Part shown: one piece after another, positions 42,365-51,254 of the stretch
How the letters are laid out: each line of letters opens with the position of its first letter
Position numbering within the stretch: position 1 is the first letter of the stretch
NCBI GenBank assembly: GCA_903835185.1
Contig: CAILLX010000054.1
Location: forward strand, 1 to 64,000
Direction: 5' to 3'
Source: an uncultured bacterium
Lineage (GTDB): Bacteria > Cyanobacteriota > Vampirovibrionia > Obscuribacterales > Obscuribacteraceae
Length of the DNA stretch: 64,000 nucleotides
Position numbers and translations under genes: made by a program
Notes under the pieces: generated by a model
Databases searched by the model: none
What the model saw: the letters and a program-made list of their open reading frames with translations, nothing else
Told to the model about the DNA's origin: nothing

Positions 42365-43291
42365 CTAAATAGCGTTAGGATCATCATAAGGTGGCACTAC
42401 CTGTACCGGGCGCCTCTTTAAAGGTACCAACTGGGACGGTTTGCCAGGAGTTAAATTTGGGTTGGCAGGAGAACTACCTGGCGGTACCTGTCCATGCTCA
42501 GGAGCCAGACTGCGCCAGCTCCCTGATTCAGGATCCCACTCCCAGGAGCCGCTGGGCATCCGTTGCTCCATCTGCCGCCGCATCTCCTGAAAAATGCCGG
42601 AGAAGCCAGGCATCATGCCAAAAGATGGATATGGCTGATTGCCAAACGGCTCTAACAGATCTGCTCCAGGCAAAGGTTCAGACTGCCGTGGGCGCGCTTT
42701 AGGCATAGGTCCTACTCCGGATCTTGCTGGCGGCAGGTTTTCAGCCAAATCTACCCCTAATGTTTTCTTCAGACGCTCGACACGATCAGAATAAGCCATA
42801 GCAGTACTGGCAGAGCCAAAAAGTTTTTGCTCCAGCCGCTCCAGGCGTTGATCTAAAGTTTGGTCAGCAAAAGTCTTCTTGAGAGCACGCCATTCCAAAG
42901 TGCTCACAATCGGGTACCGTGCGGACTGATTGCCTGCTTGTGAAGCTGCCCGTGGCGCTCCATCTTTGCCGCACCCTGGTGAAGCAGCTATCTTATCGCC
43001 AGGGTCCTTGTCAGCTGACCTGCTGCTAGAAAGCCTGTCTCTTTCTTGCACAGTCTTGCTCAGGCGAGAGACCCGCTCTTCATTATTGCCTGCCTGCACA
43101 GAACCGAAAACAAGCAGTTCAAGGCGCTCTATCCTTTTTTCAACTGGGTCGCTGGTGTGGATGCGAAAGAAGAACCTGTTTTCCATCTTGTTAATACTGT
43201 CAACCAGATTGCTGGAAGCCAGAGCAGACACCGGCATTGCTGCAGCAGTTGCAGCCAGGATAACCGCAATAGCTCTCAATCCCCAAGTCAT
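42365..43291 (-). CDS. exported protein with duplicated RLERLE...FG coiled-coil units
   Basis: The 308-residue protein has a clean signal peptide (MTWGLRAIAVILAATAAAMP, cleavage near ALAS). Two related units follow: EKRIERLELLVFGS...ERVSRLSKTV and DQRLERLEQKLFGS...DRVERLKKTLG, separated by a polar linker. The rest is Pro/Gly/Ser-rich with a QEMRRQMEQRMP helix. The unit is not one I can name. ATG 43291 has GGGAGG 4 nt upstream; the frame is open 180 bp further, but into the intergenic palindromic repeat. Periplasmic or surface location is inferred. Confidence 0.6.
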   Translation of the reverse strand: MTWGLRAIAVILAATAAAMPVSALASSNLVDSINKMENRFFFRIHTSDPVEKRIERLELLVFGSVQAGNNEERVSRLSKTVQERDRLSSSRSADKDPGDKIAASPGCGKDGAPRAASQAGNQSARYPIVSTLEWRALKKTFADQTLDQRLERLEQKLFGSASTAMAYSDRVERLKKTLGVDLAENLPPARSGVGPMPKARPRQSEPLPGADLLEPFGNQPYPSFGMMPGFSGIFQEMRRQMEQRMPSGSWEWDPESGSWRSLAPEHGQVPPGSSPANPNLTPGKPSQLVPLKRRPVQVVPPYDDPNAI

Positions 43292-43441
43292 GAAACCTCC
43301 CTTTTCCTGACGCACTTGTCGCCTAACTTCCAGAATAGCAAAGATGAGCGCCACGGTGTCTGTTAGAGCTGGCTCTCCCATATTCAGAGTGGTCCAGAAC
43401 TTACTGGACAGTAGTGCATTTCCTAAATAACGCGACACCCC

Positions 43442-43485
43442 TAGGGGCGCATTGTATCCGCCCGGGCGCATGCAATGCGCCCCTA
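43442..43485. repeat. GC-rich palindromic intergenic repeat, copy A
   Basis: A perfect 13-bp stem TAGGGGCGCATTG/CAATGCGCCCCTA (43442-43454 with 43473-43485) encloses a further self-complementary GCCCGGGC. It belongs to the same family as the copy at 57578-57625 (shared TAGGGGCG ... CGCCCCTA ends and ATCCGCCC core). It lies 33 bp after the dnaK stop. Confidence 0.75.
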
Positions 43486-43518
43486 CTAGTCAATGAGCGA
43501 GGCAGATTATCTTGACTC

Positions 43519-45474
43519 TCAGTCGTCCGAAGCACGAAACTCAGCATCGACTACGTCATCGCCAGGTGTCGATCCGCCTGAACTCGCAGAGCCGGCAGAC
43601 GGACCGGAGGTAGATGCTCCTCCGCCACCGTATTCAGTACCAGATCCAGTACTGGCTCCAGCTCCAACCGGTTCACGTTGCGCAGCTGCTTGTTGCAGCA
43701 TTACAAGCGCCCCGCGCAGATCGTTCAAGACATTCTGGATCGATTCGATAGGAGCTTCATCCTTCAACTTCTGTCGCAGATCAGCTACAAGCATCTCGGC
43801 ACGCGATCTCTCGGAGCTGCTCACACGATCGCCCAGCTCACGCACCTGGCGCTCGACCTGATAACACATGCTGTCTGCTTCATTGCGGCCATCAGCTTCT
43901 TCTCTGCGTTTACGGTCCTCAGCAGCATTTCCTTCTGCTTCTTTAACCAGCCGCTCAATATCTTCCTTGCCCAGGTTGGTACTGGCAGTAATAGTGATCT
44001 TTTGCTCCTTACCGGTCGATTGATCTCGAGCTGTGACATTTAAAATACCGTTGGCATCAATATCAAAAGTCACTTCGACTTTAGGCATTCCTCTGGGAGC
44101 AGACGGAATACCGTCAAGACGGAAATTGCCAAGCAGCTTATTGTCGCGAGCCATCGGGCGCTCGCCCTGGAATACATAAATATCGACTGCTGTCTGGTTG
44201 TCATCTGCTGTCGAGAATACTTCCGATTTCCGTGTAGGAATAGTTGTGTTGCGTTCAACTAGTTTCGTAAACACTCCACCCATAGTTTCAATACCGAGCG
44301 ACAGGGGAGTAACGTCAAGCAGAACAATCCCCTTCACTTCACCGCCTAACACTCCAGCTTGAATAGCAGCGCCTACCGCTACAACCTCATCTGGGTTAAC
44401 TGTCTGGTTAGGCTCCTTACCACCTGTCAAGCTCTTAACAAGATCTTGAACTGCTGGAATACGAGTAGATCCACCAACTAAAACTACTTCATCAAGCTGT
44501 TGATAAGTCAGCTTGGCATCAGAGAGAGCCTGTTCCATCGGACGTCGGCAACGTTCAACCAGCAGCCGGGTTAATTCGTTAAAGCGAGCCCGGGTCAACT
44601 TCATCTCTAGATGTTTCGGTCCGGTAGCATCAGCTGTAATAAACGGTAAGGAGATGTTTGTCTCTGTTACTGACGAAAGCTCAACTTTGGCCTTTTCAGC
44701 TGCTTCAGTAAGACGTTGTAGCGCTTGTCTGTCTTTACGCAGATCGATTCCTTCCAATTTTGTAAACTCATCAGCTATCCAGCCAACGATACAGTGATCA
44801 AAATCATCACCACCCAGGTGCGTATCACCTGAAGTTGACTTAACTTCAAAAACGCCATCACCTACTTCGAGTATAGAAACGTCAAATGTGCCTCCACCCA
44901 GGTCGAAGACCAGGATAGTTTCATTAGCTTTTTTGTCCATGCCGTAGGCCAGCGCTGCTGCAGTCGGTTCATTAATGATTCTCAAAACATCGAGTCCGGC
45001 AATCGTGCCTGCATTCTTAGTCGATTGTCTCTGCGAGTCGTTAAAATAAGCAGGAACAGTGATGACTGCACTTGTAACCTTCTCACCAAGATACTTTTCA
45101 GCGTCTTCCTTCAATTTACGCAAGGTCATTGCTGAAATTTCTTCTGGAGTGTAGTCCTTCCCCTGAATTGCCACTTTGCAGCCGCCATCAGGGCCTTCTT
45201 TGACCTTATAAGAGACAATCGCCCGCTCTGATTCAACTTCACCAAAGCGCCGCCCAATAAACCGCTTAATTGAGTAAACTGTGTTGTCAGGATTAAGTAC
45301 TGCCTGGCGCCGTGCCAGCTGACCGACAAGTCTTTCGCCTGATTTGGTAAAGGCCACAACTGACGGAGTTGTACGACCACCTTCAGCATTAGGAATCACT
45401 GTAGGCTTACCGCCTTCCATTACGGCCACAACCGAGTTAGTGGTCCCCAAATCGATACCTACTGATTTACCCAT
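43519..45474 (-). CDS. dnaK: molecular chaperone DnaK (Hsp70)
   Basis: A complete 651-residue Hsp70. The nucleotide-binding domain has [31 protein letters not shown] and [11 protein letters not shown]; the substrate-binding domain begins after [12 protein letters not shown], and the tail is Gly/Ser-rich with a terminal acidic VVDAEF. It folds and protects cytosolic proteins with DnaJ and GrpE, neither of which is adjacent. GGAG stands 8 nt before the ATG. No CIRCE inverted repeat is visible upstream, so HrcA control is not supported by the sequence. Confidence 0.97.
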   Translation of the reverse strand: MGKSVGIDLGTTNSVVAVMEGGKPTVIPNAEGGRTTPSVVAFTKSGERLVGQLARRQAVLNPDNTVYSIKRFIGRRFGEVESERAIVSYKVKEGPDGGCKVAIQGKDYTPEEISAMTLRKLKEDAEKYLGEKVTSAVITVPAYFNDSQRQSTKNAGTIAGLDVLRIINEPTAAALAYGMDKKANETILVFDLGGGTFDVSILEVGDGVFEVKSTSGDTHLGGDDFDHCIVGWIADEFTKLEGIDLRKDRQALQRLTEAAEKAKVELSSVTETNISLPFITADATGPKHLEMKLTRARFNELTRLLVERCRRPMEQALSDAKLTYQQLDEVVLVGGSTRIPAVQDLVKSLTGGKEPNQTVNPDEVVAVGAAIQAGVLGGEVKGIVLLDVTPLSLGIETMGGVFTKLVERNTTIPTRKSEVFSTADDNQTAVDIYVFQGERPMARDNKLLGNFRLDGIPSAPRGMPKVEVTFDIDANGILNVTARDQSTGKEQKITITASTNLGKEDIERLVKEAEGNAAEDRKRREEADGRNEADSMCYQVERQVRELGDRVSSSERSRAEMLVADLRQKLKDEAPIESIQNVLNDLRGALVMLQQAAAQREPVGAGASTGSGTEYGGGGASTSGPSAGSASSGGSTPGDDVVDAEFRASDD

Positions 45475-45521
45475 GTTTAAAACTCCATTGCTTGCGCACG
45501 GACAACTGCCCTATGGTGACG

Positions 45522-45527
45522 ATTATA
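45522..45527 (-). promoter_or_regulatory. -10 box of dnaK
   Basis: A perfect TATAAT on the minus strand 48 bp before the ATG. The -35 region is weak (TTGCAA at 13 bp or TAACTT at 17 bp). Confidence 0.5.
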
Positions 45528-45696
45528 CTGACGTGAGCCTTTGCAAGTTATTCAATCGCCTCTCTTAAGCCTTGCTGTGAGACCTGCTTTCATGATGCCA
45601 AGCCAGTTTTCAGACACAATCAAACTTATCAAAAGCTTTATATTCGAATCAGCCATCTCTGACAGGACAGCTAAATTGCAGGCGACTTGACTCAGA

Positions 45697-46425
45697 TCAG
45701 CTGTGAGGCTCAAGTATCTGCCCAATAGCAAGCGGGCAGACCTCCACTGTAGTCTTGCTGTCCCGAGCTAGCTTGACCAGGTCAGAAGGCTGGTAACGGA
45801 AAGGGACCTGCTCAACGAGAGGTTGCCAGTGCATTGGCACAAGCCGGGCAGCACCAATTTCTTCGGCAATTCTCAGCGCCTCAGCCGGTGTGGCAACCAT
45901 ATATTTGCCCCCAATAGGAATGCATGCTGTATGAATCTTCTTGCCCTGGAGCGCCTGAATAATAGCTGGAGAGTAGACAGTATCCCCCGAATGGTAATAA
46001 CCATCTATAAAATAACCGTTCACCGGCTTTCCAGGGGCTGAACAACGAGCAAATAGAGCCAGGAGTGTTTTGCCAAGCCTGTTGGTCGGGTGATGTGCCG
46101 GAATAGCTTCAATCTTGACTCCAGACAGTTCAAGCGACTCACCTTCATTCAGTGTCACGAACATATCGGCTGGAATCCTGCGTCTGTACTTCCTCACCAT
46201 CCACTGCATTAAAGCACGCGGTCCAACGAACTTACAGTGCCAGCGCTCGAAAAGATCGCCGGCAGCCATGACGCCATGATCAAAATGACCGTGAGAGAGA
46301 AGAACAACATGACCTGCAGTCAACCTCGTCCAATCCACAGGATCACGAAAGTAAGGGTCTATATATAAACAAAGCCCAGACAGATCGAACTTGAACGCGC
46401 TATATCCCAGATAGGTCAGGCTCAA
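45697..46425 (-). CDS. UlaG/UPF0173-like metallo-beta-lactamase-fold hydrolase
   Basis: A 242-residue Zn-dependent hydrolase. LSHGHFDHG supplies the H-x-H-x-D-H metal motif; IPAHHPTNR, the Asp/Gly segment YHSGDTVYS and PMHWQP provide further ligands typical of UlaG-like proteins (L-ascorbate-6-phosphate lactonase and NAPE-PLD relatives). The true substrate is not predictable; lactone or phosphodiester is likely. The start is TTG with GGGAG about 9 nt upstream. Cytoplasmic, apparently a single gene. Confidence 0.82.
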   Translation of the reverse strand: MSLTYLGYSAFKFDLSGLCLYIDPYFRDPVDWTRLTAGHVVLLSHGHFDHGVMAAGDLFERWHCKFVGPRALMQWMVRKYRRRIPADMFVTLNEGESLELSGVKIEAIPAHHPTNRLGKTLLALFARCSAPGKPVNGYFIDGYYHSGDTVYSPAIIQALQGKKIHTACIPIGGKYMVATPAEALRIAEEIGAARLVPMHWQPLVEQVPFRYQPSDLVKLARDSKTTVEVCPLAIGQILEPHS

Positions 46426-46538
46426 CTGACAGCTCTCCCTCGTTCAACCAGCTAATTGTTGATTAACAAGGCGAATCGTAGCATTTTTAAGATCCAAATA
46501 CGCATCCTTAACCTCATTTTGCATAGTAGTCAGGAACT

Positions 46539-46559
46539 TATAATAGTGAAAAGTTTCAC
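46539..46559 (+). promoter_or_regulatory. -10 box with overlapping-start operator palindrome
   Basis: A perfect TATAAT (46539-46544) is followed after one base by the perfect inverted repeat GTGAAA-AG-TTTCAC (46546-46559), which covers the expected transcription start. That is a classic position for repressor binding. It would control the GH42-like gene downstream. Confidence 0.5.
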
Positions 46560-46690
46560 CTTTTTAACCAACTGGCGTCCAGGCTGACACTATTGTGATC
46601 AGCAATCTCAACTTTGATCGACCCTTTTATCCACAGTCACAACCGGCAATCGAAGAGCCTCTGCACAGGTTGGAGGCAAGGAGCGAGCTG

Positions 46691-48400
46691 ATGAACATGG
46701 CAGGCGCCTTTACAGAAGGCAAAAGAGTAATGGCGATCAGCTCAAGTTTAGCTATAGCAGCAGCATTGAGTCTGGCAGCAGCAACACCGGCAGGCACTGC
46801 TGAGTTTGCTAAGTACTTCAACCCGTTTCAAGAAAAAGGGTATCGCAACGAATCACAAGACCGGATTATCAAGAAGCACAATTTCAAAGCCGGCACTGTT
46901 TCACTCTCATCGCCAGCAATCAATAAAGAGAACGGCATTTTTGCCTCAATCAATTCTGAAAATATCGCAAATGATGCTGTTGTTGAAAGCCTGCTCTGCC
47001 GCACAGAAGTCAACGGACTGGCTGTCCTCCTGCCCTGGCGGCTTCTGGAGCCAGTTGAAGACGAGTTTAACTGGCAGCCGCTCGACCATCTAATCACTTT
47101 GGTCCAGAAGCATGACAAGACCCTCATTTTGCGAGTCTCAACCTGCGCCATGGATAGCACCACAGGTGGTGAAGAGAACGCGGCCGAAACATTCTGCGAC
47201 ACGCCAAAATGGGTGTTCGACTCTGGCGCCAAGTCGCTTCATTATGCTGATGTGAACGGGAAATCTCATCAGCTTCCGATCTTTTGGGATTCTAATTACC
47301 TGGCTTTGTGGCGCAATTTTGTAAAAGCGCTTGGAGTGCGTTACGACAAAAATCCAGCCATTCACAGCGTTGGCATCACCGGCGGTGGCATTGCTGGTTC
47401 AACATCACCAGTCCCAGCCATTGAGAAAACAGCTGTACAACACTCCGGGCAAGACACCGCTTCAACCACAAGCGAACTGGAAAATACTCTCAAACAAGAG
47501 TACGGAATGAATCAGCGCCAGATTGTCGCACACTGGAAGTATGTTGCAGACATCTTTCCTAAAGCATTCGAGACAACCAGGCTGAACTTCGACATTGACC
47601 CGCCTACAGCAGGTCGAGCAGGGCAAGATGCACTTGACGAAATTGTCGATTATTTGATTTATCGGTATGGACAACGTATCTATCTGACTCGCCAGAACAT
47701 AAACAACACCAAGCACGGTTTTGATCAATATCGTTTGTTCCTCAAGTTTCGCAAAGACACTTTGACTGGCTACCAGCTGGCGTCAACCCTTGACGCCCAA
47801 GCACTGCAAAAGCTCTCGCAGCTAGCTCTCAACGACGGAATTAGTTTTGTTGAAGTCCCAGGAGCTCTTCTTATCTCATCCGACAGCTCAATTACGGAAC
47901 CTTTGCAGTATCTATCCAACCATGTCGGCTATCAAATAGTTGCACAACACGCCTCCATTCCGCGCTCCTGCTCACAGCAGGAGCCACTGCGGCTCTCATT
48001 GTCGTTTCTCAACCTGGGCTGCTCAGCACCATTGCGTCCGTCCAGAAGTTTTGACAAAGACAGTTCAGCAAGTTATCGCATTGCTATCGAATTAAGAGAT
48101 GCCAGCGGCAAACCAGCAGTGTTCTCACTTCACACTCCACCGACTCCAACCAACCAGTGGCTCTCGGGACAAACAGTAACTTATGAAGAAGAGCTTAAAA
48201 TGCCGGCACTCGCTTCTGGCGAGTACTCTGTTTTCCTCTGGCTTGTCGATTCGGAACTCAAACGCAAGCTGCAGCTTCTTGATGCAGTCAGCCACGACCA
48301 GCCCACCCCCAGCTACTCTGTACCACTGGGCAAAATACAGATACTCCCAACCGGAGGCGGCGCCGCTGTCGGTGCCACCACCAGTACCACACCACAATAG
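46691..48400 (+). CDS. exported GH42-like/DUF4832 glycoside-hydrolase-fold protein
   Basis: The 569-residue protein has a signal peptide (hydrophobic core SSLAIAAALSLAAA) and a TIM-barrel-like first half: VNGLAVLLPWRLLEPVEDEFNW then LDHLITLVQKHDKTLILRV (as separate strands/helices), recalling the N-terminal barrel of GH42 beta-galactosidases. The later part (SLSFLNLGCSAP, YRIAIELRDASG) has the beta-sandwich look of DUF4832. I could not place the two catalytic Glu residues with confidence, so activity is uncertain. ATG 46691 is preferred because AAGGAG stands 7 nt upstream; a GTG at 46595 lengthens the frame without support. Confidence 0.65.
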   Translation: MNMAGAFTEGKRVMAISSSLAIAAALSLAAATPAGTAEFAKYFNPFQEKGYRNESQDRIIKKHNFKAGTVSLSSPAINKENGIFASINSENIANDAVVESLLCRTEVNGLAVLLPWRLLEPVEDEFNWQPLDHLITLVQKHDKTLILRVSTCAMDSTTGGEENAAETFCDTPKWVFDSGAKSLHYADVNGKSHQLPIFWDSNYLALWRNFVKALGVRYDKNPAIHSVGITGGGIAGSTSPVPAIEKTAVQHSGQDTASTTSELENTLKQEYGMNQRQIVAHWKYVADIFPKAFETTRLNFDIDPPTAGRAGQDALDEIVDYLIYRYGQRIYLTRQNINNTKHGFDQYRLFLKFRKDTLTGYQLASTLDAQALQKLSQLALNDGISFVEVPGALLISSDSSITEPLQYLSNHVGYQIVAQHASIPRSCSQQEPLRLSLSFLNLGCSAPLRPSRSFDKDSSASYRIAIELRDASGKPAVFSLHTPPTPTNQWLSGQTVTYEEELKMPALASGEYSVFLWLVDSELKRKLQLLDAVSHDQPTPSYSVPLGKIQILPTGGGAAVGATTSTTPQ

Positions 48401-48432
48401 AGGCTACCGGTTGGCAGGCAGCCTCTTTACTT
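48399..48432 (+). terminator. terminator of the GH42-like gene
   Basis: Stem AGAGGCT/AGCCTCT (48399-48405 with 48420-48426) with a 14-nt loop, followed by TTTACTT, directly after the stop codon. Confidence 0.6.
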
Positions 48433-48502
48433 GACGACATTTGTATCGTCCAACTGCAATGCCGTTCACTTAACCCATTGATACAGCCTTAGCTGCCAAG
48501 GT

Positions 48503-48525
48503 GTAGGGCGTGTCGGGACGCGCCC
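48503..48525. repeat. GC-rich hairpin repeat, degenerate copy
   Basis: GTAGGGCG...CGCGCCC forms an 8-bp stem with one G-T pair (48506-48513 with 48518-48525) and resembles the GTAGGGGCG family elsewhere in the window. It lies between the convergent GH42-like and glycogen phosphorylase genes. Confidence 0.45.
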
Positions 48526-48573
48526 GCTGGGCGACTCTCAATCTGCCTGACTCTTCAGTGCCAGATATTGCAC

Positions 48574-51141
48574 TTACGGCTTATCAGCCCAGAGAACCAG
48601 TCCGGTATCAAACGGAGTAGTTTGATCGTCGTGGTGCGGCAGGACTCGCACTGTAAAGCCATGCCTGCCACTCTTGAAGTAACGGATTGCTCCGCTAAAC
48701 AGGCACGCATCACCTTCCATCCCCTCGCTAGCCACCATCGGCAAAATCTCGCCTTCACTAATAGTGCCGCGCGCATCAATCGGTCCGTGATAGATCTGTA
48801 CAGCAACATCTTCTGGAGAGAGGCTCCCGAGTCTAACCCGTGCTCGGACTCTCATGTCATCGCCTACCCTTACTTTGTGGTTGACGGAAGCTTCCACAGA
48901 GTCGATGTTGACATAACGCCAAGCTTTCTGGAGCTTCTCTTTCCAGGCAGAAAGCTGTCTGGCTGTCTGTCCTTGCTCGTCAAGAAACTCAGCATATCTC
49001 ACAGCTGCCGGGAAGTAGGCTCTTAAGGTGTATTCACGCACCATGCGGTTGACATGATAGACCGGACAGACGTCCAGCATTGCTGATTTCATGCGCGAAA
49101 TCCAGCCTCGCGGGCTTCCATCTCGTCCCCTTTCATAGAAGAGCGGGGCAATTTCTTTTTCAAGGAGATCGTAAAGAGCATTTGATTCAACATCGTCTTG
49201 ATATTGTGAATCCGTGTACACTTCACCACGGCCGATAGCCCAACCGGCAGTTGGTTTATAAGCCTCATCCCACCAGCCGTCCAGCACGCTCACATTAATG
49301 CCGCCGTTAAAGCTGACTTTCATTCCGCTGGTACCGCAAGCTTCAAGAAAACGTCTAGGTGTATTCAGCCAGACATCTACCCCTTGAACAAGGTAGCGTG
49401 CCACATTCACATCATAGTCTTCAATAAAGACAAAATGTCTGCGCACATCCTCATTCCTTGCAAAATGAACCAGCTGGCGGATCAGCTCTTTTGCTGGAGT
49501 ATCCTCTGGATGTCCTTTGCCGGCAATAATAATCTGTACCGGGCGCTCTTTGTTCGTAAGAATGGAAATCAGCCGTTCCGGATCACGCAGAAGCAAAGTA
49601 GCTCGCTTATAAGTTGCGACTCGCCTGGCGAAGCCGATTGTGAGAATGCGTGGATCAAGCACGTCAGCAGCTTCCTTCAACTCTGCCGACACAGCACCGC
49701 GTCTGTCCAGCTGCGACTTTACCCGACGACGGCAGAATGTGACAAGCCGTTCACGGCGCCGCTCATGAATACGCCACAGTTCATCGTCCGGAATCTCTTC
49801 CACCCGCTTCCAGACGTTTTGATCGCCTATATCTTCCGACCATTCTGGACCAAGATAGCGATCATATAGATCTGTCATCTCCTGAGAAATCCAGGATCTG
49901 GTATGAATTCCGTTAGTGATATAAGTAATCGGCACCTCATCTTGAGGAATGTTGTTCCAGACATTGCCAAACAGTTCGCGCGAAACTTCAGCGTGCAGGC
50001 GGCTCACCGCATTTGTTTTGCTCGAAAGCTTAATTGCAAGATTAGCCATTGAGAACGGCTCGCTGGCCTCGTCAGAACTAGTGCGTCCCAGAGTTAAGAA
50101 GTCATCTTGAGTAAGTCCCATCGAGCGGTAGTACTCACCTAAATACCGTTCAATCAACTCCGGAGAAAATTTGTCAATTCCAGCCGGGACAGCAGTATGA
50201 GTTGTAAATATCTGACCGGCAGCAGCAACTTCGCGTGCTTCTGCAAACGTCATAGAATGCTCTTCCATCAGCATACGAATACGTTCAAGACTGAGAAATG
50301 CCGAATGTCCCTCATTCATGTGGCAAACAGCCGGAGAGATACCGACAGCACGCAAAGCGCGCATACCACCTATACCGAGAATAATCTCTTGCTGGATGCG
50401 GATTTCAGGATCGCCATGATAAAGAGCGTCTGTAATATCCTCATCCTTTTTACTGTTATTTGGGATATTAGTATCGAGCAGATAGAGCGCAACACGGCCT
50501 ACTTGTGCTTTCCAGATCTGGGCATAAACTTTGCGCTCCGGGAAATCAACTGAAATCAAAACCGGATTGCCAGCGTTGTCGCGAATCGGCACAATAGGCA
50601 TATTGTAAAAATCATTAATTGGATAACGCTCTTGCTGCCAACCATCCGGATTTAAGTACTGTCTGAAATAGCCTTGTTGATAAACAATTCCTACTCCGAC
50701 CAGCGGCACACCTAATTCTGATGCTGACTTGACATGATCTCCGGATAGTATTCCCAATCCGCCTGAGTAGATAGGCAAACACTCCGTCAAACCAAATTCA
50801 GCAGAGAAATAGGCAATTACATCTTTGCGTGATTTGCGAAACTGCTTTTGATACCAGGTATTTTCACCGGTCATGTATTCACAATGCTTCTGGTATATCC
50901 TTTCGAGATGCACCATAAAGCTCTCATCAGAAGCTGCTTCGTCAAGGCGTTCCTGGCTTATGGTGCCGAGCATGAGAACAGGGTTGTGCCCGGTGCTCTC
51001 CCATAAATCTCGATCAAGCCGGCGAAAGAGATTAATAATCTCGTGATCCCAGCACCAGCGCAAGTTGTAAGCCAACTCGCGCAAGCACTCCAGCCGCGAT
51101 GGCAGAAAAGGAACGACTTCAACAGTACGAATCGGTTGCAA
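48574..51141 (-). CDS. glgP: glycogen/alpha-glucan phosphorylase (GT35, DUF3417 type)
   Basis: It releases glucose-1-phosphate from alpha-1,4-glucans using pyridoxal phosphate. The N-terminal LRELAYNLRWCWDHE belongs to the DUF3417 domain of the long bacterial/archaeal AgpA-type enzymes. CHMNEGHSAF, FTTHTAVPAGIDKF and FLEACGTSGMK (PLP-binding Lys) with NGGINVSVLDGWWDEAY are the active-site blocks. I place the start at TTG 51141 with AGAGG 9 nt upstream, so the protein begins with QPIRTVEVVPFLP as in relatives; a TTG 45 bp upstream also exists. About 855 residues. Indicates storage glucan turnover. Confidence 0.92.
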   Translation of the reverse strand: MQPIRTVEVVPFLPSRLECLRELAYNLRWCWDHEIINLFRRLDRDLWESTGHNPVLMLGTISQERLDEAASDESFMVHLERIYQKHCEYMTGENTWYQKQFRKSRKDVIAYFSAEFGLTECLPIYSGGLGILSGDHVKSASELGVPLVGVGIVYQQGYFRQYLNPDGWQQERYPINDFYNMPIVPIRDNAGNPVLISVDFPERKVYAQIWKAQVGRVALYLLDTNIPNNSKKDEDITDALYHGDPEIRIQQEIILGIGGMRALRAVGISPAVCHMNEGHSAFLSLERIRMLMEEHSMTFAEAREVAAAGQIFTTHTAVPAGIDKFSPELIERYLGEYYRSMGLTQDDFLTLGRTSSDEASEPFSMANLAIKLSSKTNAVSRLHAEVSRELFGNVWNNIPQDEVPITYITNGIHTRSWISQEMTDLYDRYLGPEWSEDIGDQNVWKRVEEIPDDELWRIHERRRERLVTFCRRRVKSQLDRRGAVSAELKEAADVLDPRILTIGFARRVATYKRATLLLRDPERLISILTNKERPVQIIIAGKGHPEDTPAKELIRQLVHFARNEDVRRHFVFIEDYDVNVARYLVQGVDVWLNTPRRFLEACGTSGMKVSFNGGINVSVLDGWWDEAYKPTAGWAIGRGEVYTDSQYQDDVESNALYDLLEKEIAPLFYERGRDGSPRGWISRMKSAMLDVCPVYHVNRMVREYTLRAYFPAAVRYAEFLDEQGQTARQLSAWKEKLQKAWRYVNIDSVEASVNHKVRVGDDMRVRARVRLGSLSPEDVAVQIYHGPIDARGTISEGEILPMVASEGMEGDACLFSGAIRYFKSGRHGFTVRVLPHHDDQTTPFDTGLVLWADKP

Positions 51142-51254
51142 TGAAAGATACCTCTGTGTCTCTTCAATAATAAAATTGCGTCTCAACTGGACCGAACTCA
51201 GACGCCTTTACACCACATTTGCCTAGCAAGCAGCGTGTAAGATTTATAGCACAT

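Noticed and set aside
45475-45696. CIRCE-type heat-shock operator upstream of dnaK
   Set aside because: No TTAGCACTC-n9-GAGTGCTAA-like inverted repeat is visible; only an ordinary -10 box was found.
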